In this document: in pieces, positions 35,862 through 49,600 of the stretch
How the letters are laid out: each line of letters starts with the position of its first letter
How positions within the stretch are numbered: the stretch's first letter is position 1
Assembly (NCBI RefSeq): GCF_964355755.1
Contig: NC_092674.1
Coordinates: 24,578,001-24,642,000, forward strand
Reading direction: 5' to 3'
DNA: 64,000 bases
Source: Antedon mediterranea
Lineage: Eukaryota > Echinodermata > Crinoidea > Comatulida > Antedonidae
The notes under the pieces: generated by a model
Seen by the model: only the letters and a program-made list of their open reading frames with translations
The model's database searches: none
What the model was told of the DNA's origin: nothing
Program-made: the position numbers and the translations under genes

Positions 35862-36985
35862 CCAAATTGTGTCATGTGTGTTCTGTTGTCACCAAGAAAT
35901 ATGTGCTGTTGTCACCTAGATATCTGAATTGTTGTCACCACCAAGATACTGTATCTGTGCTATTGTCACCAAGATGTGTCTGCTGTTGTCACCAAGATAT
36001 ATGTACTGTTGTCACCAAGATGTGTGTGCTGTTGTCACCAAGATGTGTGTGCTGCTGTTACCAAGATGTGTGTGTGTGTGTTGTCACCAAGATGTCTCTG
36101 CTGTTGTCACCAAGATATGTGTGCTGCTGTCACCAAGAAATATGTGCTGTTGTCACCTAGATATCTCAATTGTTGTCACCACCAAGATACTGTATCTGTG
36201 CTATTGTCACCAAGATGTGTGTGCTGTTGTCACCAAGATATGTGTACTGTTGTCATCAAGATACAGTATGTCAACTCTTGTTACCAAGATGTGTCTACTG
36301 CTGTCACCAAGATGTGTGTGCTGCTCTGTTGTCACCAAGATATGTGTACTCTTGTCACCAAGATGTGTCTACTGCTGTCACCAAGATGTGTGTGCTGCTG
36401 TCACCAAGATGTGTGTGCTGTTGTCACCAAGATGTGTGTGCTGTTGTCACCAAGATGTGTGTGTTGTTGTCACCAAAATGTGTGTGTTGTTGTCACCAAG
36501 ATATGTGTGTTCTTGTCACCAAGATGTGTGTGTCCTTGTCACCAAGATGTGTGTGCTGTTGTCACCAAGATGTCTCTGCTTTTGTCACCAAGATATGTGT
36601 GCTGCTGTCACCAAGGTGTGTGTACTGTTGTAACCAAGATGTGTATGCTGTTGTCACTAAGATGTGTGTGCTTTTGTCACCAAAATATGTGTGCTGCTGT
36701 CACCAAGGTGTGTGTACTGTTGTAACCAAGATGTGTATGCTGTTGTCACTAAGATGTGTGTGCTTTTGTCACCAAGATATGTGTGCTGCTGTCACCAAGG
36801 TGTGTGTACTGTTGTAACCAATATGTGTGTGCTGTTGTCACCAAGATGTCTCTGCTTTTGTCACCAAGATGTCTCTGCTTTTGTCACCAAGATATGTGTG
36901 CTGCTGTCACCAAGGTGTGTGTACTGTTGTCACTAAGATGTGTGTGCTGTTGTCACTAAGATGTGTGTGCTGTTGTCACCAAGAA
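35862..36985 (+). repeat. 23-bp minisatellite, open in three frames
   Basis: About 48 copies of a 23-base unit (TGTTGTCACCAAGATGTGTG plus TGC), with variants ATATGTGTG, TGTCTCTGC and GTGTGTAC. Because 23 is not a multiple of three and no frame of the unit contains a stop, all three forward frames stay open for hundreds of bases (for example 35929-36633, 35976-36725 and 36170-36817). They read the same 23-residue cycle (VLLSPRCVCCCHQDVC followed by AVVTKMC). It lies about 600 bases before the receptor start codon and ends next to a strong donor. I regard the peptides as by-products. Confidence 0.9.
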
Positions 36986-37021
36986 TGTTTTCAAATTGAA
37001 GAAAGTCAGAATAATCAGCAG
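36986..37021 (+). other. Possible untranslated first exon of the receptor gene (3' part)
   Basis: Just after the minisatellite the sequence GAATAATCAGCAG meets GTAAGTATAA, a near-consensus donor at 37021/37022. The next acceptor downstream that suits is at 37564. If real, the transcription start lies in or before the minisatellite. The start of this exon is not determined. Confidence 0.35.
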
Positions 37022-37087
37022 GTAAGTATAATTTTTGTTATTAATATTGTTATTGTCAAGAGTAACATCATTACTACTGTACAACAA

Positions 37088-37240
37088 AAAAGTAATAGCA
37101 TTAGTTTAGTGGTTAACGTGCTTGCCTTCCAGTCACAAGGTCCAGGGTTCAATCCTGACCTAGTTCCAAATCCCCAACTGTTCAGACACACATTCTTTTA
37201 GCGTCGTACGCTAAAACGGTCTAACGCCATGGGTCTGAAC
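37088..37240 (+). repeat. tRNA-derived SINE
   Basis: Box A (TAGTTTAGTGG, 37102) and box B (GGGTTCAATCC, near 37145) are spaced as in a tRNA. Flanks do not form an acceptor stem. The tail contains an inverted TAGCGTCGTACGCTA. Confidence 0.55.
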
Positions 37241-37564
37241 AGGGCCTTAGTTTATAAGCACGATCGTTTATAAAATAGTTTATCCATCTTGTAAACGAGT
37301 TTGTGCTTGCTGTTGGATGCAATAAAATATTTTTTTATTTAAAAAATAATGTTTTAAAAAAATGGTGTTTAAATTAATATGTATTTGTTTATTTTTGTGT
37401 ACAATGTGATAGTGAGGAAGTGGTAATTTCCAATGGTTCAAAGTGTCTATTTGTGTTGTAGGTACTTGCAAAGATACCAAGTGTATTTAGCCTTATAATA
37501 AGTTAATGTGACCTGATATTTTGTATACTTTGATCTAATCTTTAATCAGTTTGTGTGCTACCAG
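37241..37564. other. Presumed 5' intron of the receptor gene
   Basis: No gene feature recognised. It ends with GTGTGCTACCAG, a plausible acceptor before the exon that carries the start codon. Confidence 0.35.
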
Positions 37565-37658
37565 GTTCTCCTGGCACAAACTTTGATAGTAGGTTTAAGT
37601 ATGGCGGGGCAACGACATATTGTTGCTGTTGCATTTTTCTTTCTAGTCCTACATCTTG
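37565..37658 (+). CDS. Receptor exon 1: 5'UTR end and signal peptide
   Basis: The exon begins after CTACCAG; ATG is at 37601 and the exon ends at 37658 before GTAAGT (phase 1). It encodes a classic signal peptide: MAGQRH, then the hydrophobic run IVAVAFFFLVLHL, with cleavage likely just after in exon 2 (VSG). The ATG is the only one that gives this leader. Confidence 0.85.
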
Positions 37659-40600
37659 GTAAGTATAGACTTTTATATTTGATTGGTTCATTTATTTATT
37701 GAAATGTCAATTAATTTTCCATCTTAGTTTTCTGCACTGTACCTAAAAATATATTGCACAAAAAATATGCTTTATTCCTAAAGATAAACACATAAAGTTT
37801 AAAATATAGAAATCTTTTTTGTTTTAGTTTCTGGCCTTGAGTGCCCGTCAGGATGGTATAAATGGAACAATGAGTGTTATTTCTTCAGTTTTTATGGTAT
37901 GAATTGGGAAGGAGCGAGGGGTAGCTGTCAATCAATGAATAGTGACTTGGTTACTATTGATGCTGCAGGAGAAAATGTAAGCCCAACTATTAAATATTAA
38001 TGCTTCTGGTAGGCCGACATTCCACTAGGAAAATTTGTTTGTGCGAATTGAAAGAGTCAGCCTGATGCATGCATATTCATGTTCCCATCTTCCAAATCCC
38101 TCTCTGCGATGAATTCTAGTTTCTTGAGTTTTGATTTGAGCAATCAAGTTTGCCTAGTGGAAAATCGACTTTACCCTTCTTTTTTGACTTCTCAAAAGCC
38201 CAATGTAAGCCATCAGCAACCCACTCCCCCAACCAACCTTTACCATTAGCACCCTTGAAGGTGAACATTTTAATTAATTATTTTATTATTTTACCAACAG
38301 GCGGAGCTAGCCGCACGAGTCGATAAGGGTCAAGTCTACTGGATTGGGTTAATAGACAAGGGAACTGGTAGCTTTGTGTGGAGTGATGGAACCGTTTATA
38401 ATCCAAGCACTGCGTAAGCATTTACTTACAATAAACTCTTTTCATATTGGACACCTTGTTAACATTTTATAGTAGGCCTACTAGGAAACATTTGAAACCT
38501 TTTGAAACAAATATGCTTTAAAGAATCTGTTTTTTTGTAATATTTTACCATACTTTGAAGAAGAAATTCATTACAATTTATTTATAACAATCAAGTTTAG
38601 CTGGCTTTGTAGCTACAATGCATGCTTGTTTACATTCCTAACCTAAATAAACAACAACAAATAAACGACCATATGATATCCAGTTTCCAAAGGATGAAAA
38701 ATGTATTCTTCCGTTAATATTTGATTTGATGTTGTTGATTAATCTTAGCCTAATTCATTTTTTAATAGTGGCTGATGTTCAACTTTATTTCTTTCAAAAT
38801 TGTACTTATTATTTATTCATTTTTTGTTAGGAATTGGGACTCTGGATATCCACGCCAATCATCCGCTGAAACATGTGTTGAATTAATTAATGGATACTGG
38901 AGAGATGAAAACTGTTATCGTGCCCAAAATTACATATGCGCTCGTCCTTTGAGTAAGTAAATAAATAATAAAAATAAAACAGACAAAGTTTTTGTTTCTG
39001 CCTCAAAATAACTGTTTTATTTTTATACATGATCCTGCCTATGCAGCACCTATTTCTTTCCTAAATAAAAAATAAATGTTTAATATTAGAAGGATTGATT
39101 ATTTGACGAGTTGTAGCCACATTAAATTGTTAGGTCAGTCAGGATTTCAACGAATGAAAATATTTCCCCTATTAATGATTGAGAGATTTAATGTACACGT
39201 ATTACCAGTTTGTGGTCCATGGGCTTTTGTATTATTGTATATTAGTTAAAGAGCTTTGTATCTGTAATGCTGTATAAGTACATTTGAATACGAAATAAAG
39301 AATAAATAAATAACTAAACTAAACACTAATTATTCAAACTCAATCACAGGCTTGCATTGAATCCTAGACCTTCCATCAACCATGCAATTGTACCATATTA
39401 AATATCATTATTGTTATAAATTTAAAAACTATTCAACTTCACTTTAATGTCAAATTTTATTTTATATCTTCATCTTATTCATAAACATCCCTTTACATTT
39501 TTATTATTATTGAAAATTATTTTTTTAAATTTTAGCAACATTGGAAAAATGTTCAATCGAAGATGGGTGGAAATCTGGTAGTGATAAATGCTACTTGTAT
39601 GTGTATGATGGACGGACTTGGGACGATGCAGAGGTAACAGTACCATCCAGAAATCGTCTTACTCTTAAGCTCTGTCTATACTATGAAACTATATGTGACA
39701 AAAAAATGTGATGTGCACATATATTGACAGGATGATGTCATATCACTACCATATTTAGGCACTCACACTTTTTTTTTGTCAAATTAGTTTGATAGTGTAG
39801 ACAGAGCTTTACACACACACAGTGTCTATGAAAATTATTCCACACATTTTTGTTTCATTGTATTTGTTTATATAAATTATTTTGAAGCTGTGTTGAGCAT
39901 GCCCAGTGTTTTTTCTTGCAAATATGGTGTTAAAAAATTTATTTCAAATGTAAGGAAAGAAATTCGAACCTCATTTTTAGTGTACCCCTGCACATGTGTA
40001 TGACCATGTCGTCAAACACAACATAGCGTAGATCTCTCAAAATTCTGAAAAATATTAAAACGGTTTAGAGTGAGTAGCCAATCACAGGTAGCTGAAACTA
40101 GTCAGTCAGATAATCGTATGCACATCGTATGGTATCAAAACATGTGACATGTACGCATCTGCCTAGACTGACATTATGAGCTCAATTATTATACGTAGGA
40201 AATGCCATATGTGCAAAATTTATCTTTTTTGCTAATAATATTAATTTGAATCATGGCCTACAAACCTAGTCTTGATACGATATTTACATTTTTTTAAAGG
40301 ATTACTGCGTAGGCCTGGATGGACACTTGGTATCAATAGATAGTGAAGATGAACACCAAATCATCAACCAAGTAGTTCTTTATAAGAACGCCTGGATTGG
40401 ACTCTCAGATAAGGTTAGTATTGTCCGCATCCCCACAAGAGCCTTAGATATATTGTCCCCTGAAAAAAATAATTTTTACAATATTTTTTGGCTGAATATG
40501 CCATTTCAATGTCACATAATGGTTATTCACTTTGACCAAAAATTGACTTGAAAAAAATGATTATTCCCCTGAAAAAACTTTAATATATAGCAATTCCAAT

Positions 40601-43600
40601 AGGCTTTTGGTTGAATTTAACCATTTATTTGTCATTTTATAAGTGAATACATTATTTTTTCAGGATTTTTTTCTACGGAAGTGATTAACTTTTTAAAACT
40701 ACAAAATGACGATATTGTATGATTATTATGTAAATGGAGAATAACTTGTCCCTTCGTGTCTGTTTGTCTGTCCACAACGATGGGAGAATGGAACAGTACA
40801 GGGTAACCCCCTACTCTTCCGAAAGATGTACTGGGTTCTTTAAAAGTGCACACAATCCAGATGAGTACACTGGACCTCCAGTTTTAAGTCCTTATCCGAG
40901 AAGACTTGTTTTACCACCAGAACTAAATGGTCGAGGAGTGTTTTGAACCTGTGCCGATTGTATAGCTATGGTTTGCAGCGCCCCTGCCTTAACTGCCCAG
41001 TGACTTGACATGTGCATAATGAAATTGAATCTTAATTGTCCCTGTAAAAATAACAAAGAAACCTGGTATGTTGCATGAGAGACAGGATTGTTGCCCATGT
41101 GACTCATTGTACCAAGCAGACTATCAATTGTTTGTATTTTTTCCAGGATTCTGATGGCGTGTATGAATGGATAACGGGAAATAATACCCTTTATTCAAAT
41201 GATACATGGAATGTTGGACAACCTGATTCAGCGGCGTATGTGGTTTTATTTATTTTTGAAAGTTTCTTATGCATTCTAGTAATGTATTTAAAAATGCTGC
41301 AATTGGGGTGGGGGAGAATGAAGCGGACACGGTAAAGTCCAATTGCCAAAACAATAAGCTAAAGCTACACTATCAAACTTTATGACATAAAAATGTGATG
41401 TGCCCATACATGGACATATTTCACAACCATATTTGGGCACATCACAACCATATTTGGGCACATCACACTTTTTTTGTCAAACTAGTTTGATAGTTTAGAC
41501 AGCTATAGTTTTACATACCGTATTGTATTATTTTGATTTGTAGAGGTAAATGTGTCGAGATTGTGAATTTGGCAGGTGGAAACTCGGGAAAATGGAGCAC
41601 AGCTATGTGTGATAGCAGACAACCATTTGTTTGTGAACGAGGTCAAAGTATGTAAATATTACTTTCTGCTTGTATATATATATAAATCCAAAGGCAAATA
41701 ACTGAAAAAAATGACAATGCTGTGGGTATCAGTAGCTGGATCTCAATGGAGATACAAAAAAAAAGCAAAAAGCTAAATCAAAACGATGAAGTAAAATAGC
41801 CAGAAAGGTTAGCAGAGCTTTCGAGCAAAACTAGTCCTTCATCAGTGCAAGTGTATTGTGTGCCTGTATATATATATATATATATATATTAGGACAGGGC
41901 CAAAATGAAGTGATTGAACTTGTGGGGTCATAAAGCCTAATGGACTGATTAACAACATGGGTTTTTTTTTAAAAAGATGCACTTTTATAAGTGCACATGA
42001 TCTGGGTGTGTACAACGTACCTCAAGTTTAACATCCTTTTCCAAGAAGACTCTACAACCAGAACTTTTGAATCTGTGCCACAAACTTCACAAAACACTTT
42101 TTTTGTTATTTTTGTGTCTTAATGTTGTGTGTGATTTAGCCTAATTTCACTACAACCATGTGTATGCGAATTTGGCTTAATGTTTACGTAACCAGCCTTT
42201 CAACTAACAATAGTTTCAGTTGACTAACAATAGAACAGCAACGGCAAAAACAAACAGGTGAATTTGAAAAGAAATAGGTTTTTTATAACTAATCGTATCA
42301 AAAAACCTGTATATTAAATCAAATTATGTCTTAAAGCTCAGGTACAGGCATGAATTTTAAATATAATATTTGGTTAATTGTACATAAATCAAATATTTGT
42401 AACAGAAATCGAGACGAAAAAACATGAATTTCCCTTAATATGGTCAAATACAAAATTTGGCAAAATTCTTCCATAAAAACCAGGAAGACTTTTTTTCAGT
42501 AGTTAGGTAGTTAACCTAATGTAATAACATTTCTGGTGACTCCCTAGACGGTGAAAAAAGATGGTGGATATACGGTGGATAATTTTTGCTATAGCATGAA
42601 AATAAAAATCTGAAGTTGAATAAAAATATCAGAAATGTAATATTCTAGTTATATTACCTATATTTAGTCATCTGATAATATTTTTTACCACACCATTTAT
42701 TTTTCATAGCTTTCTAAAATGCCTCTCTATTTACAAAATTTGTGTACAAAAGAATAGAGATTTTACTGTGTAATTGAACTATCCCCCCACTGATATGAAA
42801 GTGCTTACTTTCAACAAGCTCGTGTAACACAAATAAAATCCCAAAAAATTATGAAACATAGGGGAAAGGGGAAACTGTAGATCGATAATTATTGGAATGT
42901 ATGATCAATAGAAATTTTTTGCCCGCACCTGGCCTTTAAAATTACAAATCACAAATTATAACTCTTGTCTCTTGTACAAGAATGAAGTACCGTACTTCTT
43001 GAGAAAATGCAATTTCAAACAAACAGAAGATTGACTACATGTACCTCCTTGGTACATTAATAATTCATGTGATATAATATTATGGATAAGAGTCAACAAT
43101 AAATGTCTCCCAACCAGTCTTACATCTACAGTAGCCTTGTCCTTTAAAAAGCCTTATATCATTGTAGTTTACACATTTGTCTACACTTTTTATTTGTGGC
43201 CGCCCTGGTCTTGGTAATGACTGACAATCAAATCTATGATTTCACTTGTTTAGTTCCATGTTATCCTGGATGGAAAGGCTATGGTGGGAATTGTTATCAG
43301 TTCAATTCCAGGTCAGATACATGGATTGATGCTAAGACCGTGTGTGATGCACAGGGAACACTACTCCTAACAATTAAGAGGTAATATTATTCCGTGGGAA
43401 CTGTAATTTTATTTTTTTGATCTGTCTATCTGTTGCATGTGTGAACTTGGTACACTATTAAAAAAAGAATAGGGAATCATATCCTGGTTTAAAGGTTTTA
43501 AATTTGTATATATAAAAGTATAATCTCTATGCGCTGTGGATTACACTTTGTGTGTTGTTCATTGCCTCGTCCTTCAAATGGGATGTAAAGCCGTTGTTTC

Positions 43601-46600
43601 TGTGTGCATATAGTACACGTTAAAGAACTTGTTAAAGAACTTGGTAAAGAGTAGGATTGTCTTCCTATGTGCTGATCTGGTAGGCGCTGCACTCTTGCTG
43701 CCATGGGCCGGTAGAGCTCCCGATCCGAATTTCTTCAGCTGAGGATGAATTGTAATACATTTAACATTTTTAATGTATTTCATAGCCAAGCAGAGCAAGA
43801 TTTCTTGGTGTCTCAGTTTAGTTACCTAGAAGATATCAATGTTGAAAACATTTGGATTGGTATATCAGGTAAGTTAATCTACCAACAAGGGCTTGTTTAG
43901 AAGCAAAGTTTGTGAACATAACCATACTACTTTTATTTATTTATTCAACTTCTCACTAAGATGTACATTAGTGAAGGATGTGACCAACAGGTCGAAACAC
44001 CTCTAAAACGGTCCAGTCCAAATTGCACAGTGGCTGTGTGTGACAGTGGCTGTGTGTGTTGACTAGTACACCGAGGTAACCCCCTTTTCATCTCGAATAA
44101 AGTACTAGGTTCTTTAAAGTGCACCTGAGCTGGATATGTACACTGGACCTATGGTTTATAGTCCTAATATCTGAGAAGACTTGGAGCGAGAGAGCCTCAA
44201 ACTTTTTTGCCGCTGTTATGGCTACGTGATTATGGTTGCACTGTCCAAACTGCTCGGCCACTCACTCGCTCACTACATTACTACTTGAGGTCTAGTGCAT
44301 ATTTATAATAATGTAACGGATTCTTCACTTGTTGTAGGTTGTTCGTCTGTCGGTCAGGCCGTCAGAGTCGCTATACGGAACGAGGGAAATAAAACTACAT
44401 ACACACATAAATTGGAGTCTTTCATTTATTTCTTCAAACCTGTCAGGCAACCTTCCACCATAAATCAAGAAACAAATAAGTAGAGTAAACGGTCCCACCG
44501 GGTATCGGTAATTAATTAGGCCTGCCCCTTACTGGGCGTCTCGGAACACAGCCGAGCTCCACTATAATCCACAATTATAGAATTACTACAGGTCCTACCT
44601 TCCACCGTACCGATCTCCCAACTATCTTCTACTAACTTTAAAAACACGTCTACCCCACTTGAAACCCGAGCTAAAACTAACTACATTGGGCGAATCATGG
44701 CCATCACATGGCCGTTCCCCATCTATTTCCACCAGCCAATCGGCTTCCATACAGAAGTAGGCCCAGTCGATTATCAAAATGGGGTAGCACCACACCTAAT
44801 TCGTTACAATAATAAAAATAAATTGGGACTCATTGAGTGCATAATGTGTGCCTCTATTGGCTCCACATTACAAATAACAAGTTTTTAATAAAATAAACCA
44901 AAAATAAATGAAAAAATTGGAACTGGACCCAACAAGACACCAACTTAACAACTGTATGATATTTATTTAAAATGGAATTATTTTGTTTATACACAAATTA
45001 AAAAACATTTCCAGGGTTTACTAGTTAATTAAATTTATTTCAAATTTTCTATAAAAATGTAATAAAAAAAATATTACAATAAATTTCTCTCTAAAGCTCT
45101 GTCTACACTATCAAACTAGTTTGACAAAAAAGTGTGATATTCCCAAATATGGTAGTGATATGACATCATCCATATAAGATAAGATAAGATAATTACTTTT
45201 ATTGATCCTCAAAAAGGAAATTCATTGCTCGTCATAATAACAAAGAAAACACAATAAAAACAAATATAGCATAAAACCATTCATATAAAAACATCTAAAA
45301 AATTACAAGATAAAATTATCTTCTTGACTTCCTGTTGTACTGGATGATACCGGAGGGAATAAAGGATTTAGCAAATCGATTTGTTTTCACACTGAGGAGC
45401 CTCAATCTACCACTTGGATTAAGTTGGTCAATGATCACTTTGTGGAGAGGATGAGAGGCATCCTACTATATGGGAACATCACATTTTTTTTTCACATAAG
45501 ATAGTGTAGACAGAGCTTAAGCTATGAAGTTGTTGTAACTCTTTGATAGATACTGCAAAGGATGGTGAACGTGTGTGGGTTGATGGAACCAGTGACACAG
45601 GGTCTTCTTACATGAATTGGCCGAAACGACAATATCCTGAAAATACACCAAATACGATGGATTGTGGCTCCGTGTTTGTTTGTAAGGATTATTACTCTTA
45701 ATGTTGTAATTATCACCGTTAGATAGGTAGGGCTAATTCCAAATCAGTGACGTAATTCAGTGGCCCTCTGAGGCTGAAGGCCTTGAGCATTTTTAGCCTT
45801 TTTCGACATACTTGAATGCCTGTTTTTTCAATGCTCAGGGCCCCTGAGTTTATCCAGTAAGCCCTCACAGCCGTTACTCCACTGGTCCAAATGACACTTG
45901 ATGCATAATTAAGCAATCAAATTACAAGAATACAATCAGGTGTGTTATATAATGTAAAATAATTTAGCATGATATATGTACACTTCTTTACATAGTGTCC
46001 TCTATCGGCCAGTGGGACTATGGTGATTGCTTCAATTCTTATAGCTATGTATGCAAGGTAGCGGCAGGAAGTGCTGTGAAGCCGTACAATCCAGTAGATG
46101 GTACAGTATTTTTATTTCTTCAGATGCATAAGCTCCTCATTGGGGGGTGGACAACATCGCTGAATGCTAGACAGACTACATAGACAAACATATTTCAGTG
46201 ATTTGTTGTGTTCAAATTGCTTCCTTACCTTTTATATGTTTAATTTACTTTATAAAATCACAAAATTTAAATTTCTTCAAGTCAATTTAATTTCGAAATG
46301 TATTACATTGCTGCAATGAGTCTATATAATGTATTACATTGCTGCAATGAGTCTATAGAAGGTATTACATTGTTGCAATGAGTCTATAGAGTGTATTACA
46401 TTGCTGCAATGAGTCTATGTATTTACATGAATGCAGTCTATAGAACATTTTATTTTGTATTAATTTAATAATTAGTTATTGGAGGATGTGATGTTGGATG
46501 GGATTACTATGAGAACAATTGTTACAACATTGACTCTAATGACCGTACCTTTAACGAATCAAAGAGAGCATGCGAGGACATGAACTCCGTGTTGACGAGT

Positions 46601-49600
46601 ATTCTTAACGCAAATGAGGAATCATTTCTATCAGGTAATTTGATCCTATATCAGTCCTAAATAGATTTGTTGGTAGGCCTACTTCTTGTAAAATGCATAC
46701 ATTTGTTGCGGGCACATACCAGAGAGATACCATACTGCAGTCATTATCACCAAGCCGGCACATATTTTATGTCTCTAGGCACATGTGGCCAAGAATTACC
46801 AATAGTAAATTAATCACTGTCCTATCAGATAGGAAGTAATCTCCCCGACACAGGGGCTATTTTGTGAACCAGTTCATCGGGGAAACCCCTTACGGTTTCC
46901 GTGAAGATAAACAGGGCCCCTACCTTAATCACTCGGCCATTTGACATCTGCGATAGAGTTCACTTTAGGACACCCCTATTCATAGTAGACCAACGGAAAT
47001 TAATTCTTCTTTAAGGATTAATTGATAAATAAATGTATTTATATATAGATTTTAAAAACACACTTTTCCTTAAAACGAATGAGCGGCAATATATGTATAG
47101 TATGAGCTCATTTTATTTGACAACCCTATTAAGGGGACACTGATCAGTCAAGAAGGTGTCACCTTAATAGGGGTTCTACTGGATTAAAAACAGAATGGTT
47201 TGTTTTTTCTAAACCCTGACAAATATTAAAATACTAGACGCTTTAGACTTTGATTAGTCGAGTGTGTTGACCATTGCCTGATTTTAATTTTATTGATTTT
47301 CAGTACGGTTAAGTGCTGGGAGTTTCTACATCGGTCTTACTGACAAAGCAACAGAGGGAACTTTTGTGTGGATTGATGGAAGTCCTGTAAGTATACTAAT
47401 TAGCTATCTAAATGTGAACGTAAGAATGATAGATTTTAGCTAAATTCATTCATTCATTCAATCTTTTATTTCAGAAACTCTGGTCCATAGAAAGTAAATT
47501 ACATATAAATGAAATAAATAAAATAAACAAAATTACTACTACTCATCTCAGGATGGCATTCCATCTGGCGAGCATCTTCGACTTAACTAAGACATTGCTT
47601 ATAATTGTTGACATTAAAATATTTTAGCTTGCATTAAGTCTACACATCAGGCCATATATTGATATTCTTAACAATTCATAAAAAGAGGGAATTCTACATT
47701 CCGTAAACATGAGGCTGGCACTGCAATGTCGAGGCCTTTGCAACAACATTCTTAAACCATTATTGTAGCATACCTGGAGAGATCGCAAGGTACCTTGATT
47801 ATAGTTGCACCATAATGTAGCACAATACATATTACACAATATGTTCTAAATAAAACACATTTCACATTGATAGAACACATACTAAATGCATAAAATTGGA
47901 AATAATATATACTTTACAATGAAATAGTATGTTTACCTCAAAATGGAATGTTTACCATAAATGGAATAGTATGTTTACCATATGGAATAGTATGTTTATC
48001 ATAATTGGAATAGTATGTTTACCATAAATGAAATAGTATGTTTATCAAATGGAATAGTATGTTTACCATAAATGGAATAGTATATTTACCATAAATGAAA
48101 TAGTATATTTACCATAAATGAAATAGTATGTTTACCATAAATGAAATAGTATATTTACCATAAATGAAATAGTATGTTTACCATAAACGAAATAGTATGT
48201 TTATCAAATGGAATAGTATATTTACCATAAATGGAATAGTATGTTTACCATAAATGGAATAGTATTTTTACCATAAATGAAATAGTATGTTTACCATAAA
48301 TGAAATAGTATGTTTACCATAAAATGGAATAGTATGTTTACCATAATTGGAATAGTCTGTTTACCATATGGAATAGTATGTTTATCATAAATGGAATAGT
48401 ATGTTGACCATAAATAGAATAGTATTTTTACCATAAATAGAATAGTATTTTTACCATAAATAGATTAGTATGTTTAACATAAATAAAATAGTATGTTTAT
48501 CATATGGTAAACATAATATTCCATGGTATTGTTACTTTGCTATAAAATGGTATAGTCTTTTAATATGTTATGGTATAAGTCTACTATAAAATGGTATGAA
48601 TGAATGAACTTATTGTAATAATAATAATATATTATTAATTGTCAGGATTCAACTTAAAACCTCCCTATCAATTCTTGGATTAAAAAAAAAGAATAGGTAG
48701 GGTTTCACACACCTCATTTCAACCAAAATAACCACAGAGGCGCAGTATTGTTTTAATAGGGTATTAACACACCCCCCCAGATCCTGGATCCGCTAATATC
48801 AAAGGCAGGTTGCAAGTAATGTCATCCATCATTTTTCTTATTAAATGATTTTATTTTAAATTTAGGTACAATTTACTAATTGGAAAAAAGATGAACCAAA
48901 TGACGTGAACGGCGAGGATTGTGTTGAAATTAATGGCGACAGTGTACAGAAAGGAATGTGGAATGACATTCCTTGTACATATGAACGCGGCATGATCTGT
49001 AAAAAACAAGCAGTAAAAGTCACTTCGCATCCGCCCACAAATCCTCGTAAGAATTGTTATCCTAAAATTTCATAAAATGATAATAAATAATATTACAAAA
49101 AGTGACAAATAAATAATAAATTTAAAAATTGGATCAGAATAAAAATAGTTATTTGAAAAAATAAATGCATAATGAACAATTTTTTTAGACAGATTTAAAA
49201 CTAAAATCCATATAAAGAAAGAAATGAAATCTCTTTCATGAGATTGAAATTTCTAAAAGAGAAACAATTGTTTTTGAGTATCCCTGGCAAATAATCCTAC
49301 ATTTCCCACCATCAACCAAAACCAGCCTCCCCGTCGACCTCTAATAACATACCTTATAAACATTGTCTATTAATTTGGCAGGCACTTTTTTATAATTTTA
49401 ATTAATTTTTATTAATAGTAATTTATTTGTCATTAAGTACAATTTTTCCTGGAGCAACAATAGGCATACAGTAAGCCTGAAATTAACTGATCTTGCTCCA
49501 ACATTGTATTAAATAGCATACAATAGTATTACTATAATATAGTACTGTCAACTCGCCCAATACCGTACACATTTGGGCTGGCCTAGTATGTCTAGTTTTC

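Noticed and set aside
35929-36817. Long open frames (215-249 codons) with Cys/His-rich CVCCCHQ repeats that resemble metal-binding or zinc-finger proteins
   Set aside because: They are three shifted readings of one 23-bp minisatellite; no start context, splice evidence or non-repeat sequence supports a protein.
43196-43253. Upstream extension of CTLD3 with its own ATG (MAALVLV...)
   Set aside because: The acceptor TTGTTTAG at 43253 and the phase from exon 8 fit the exon starting at 43254; the upstream frame is intron.
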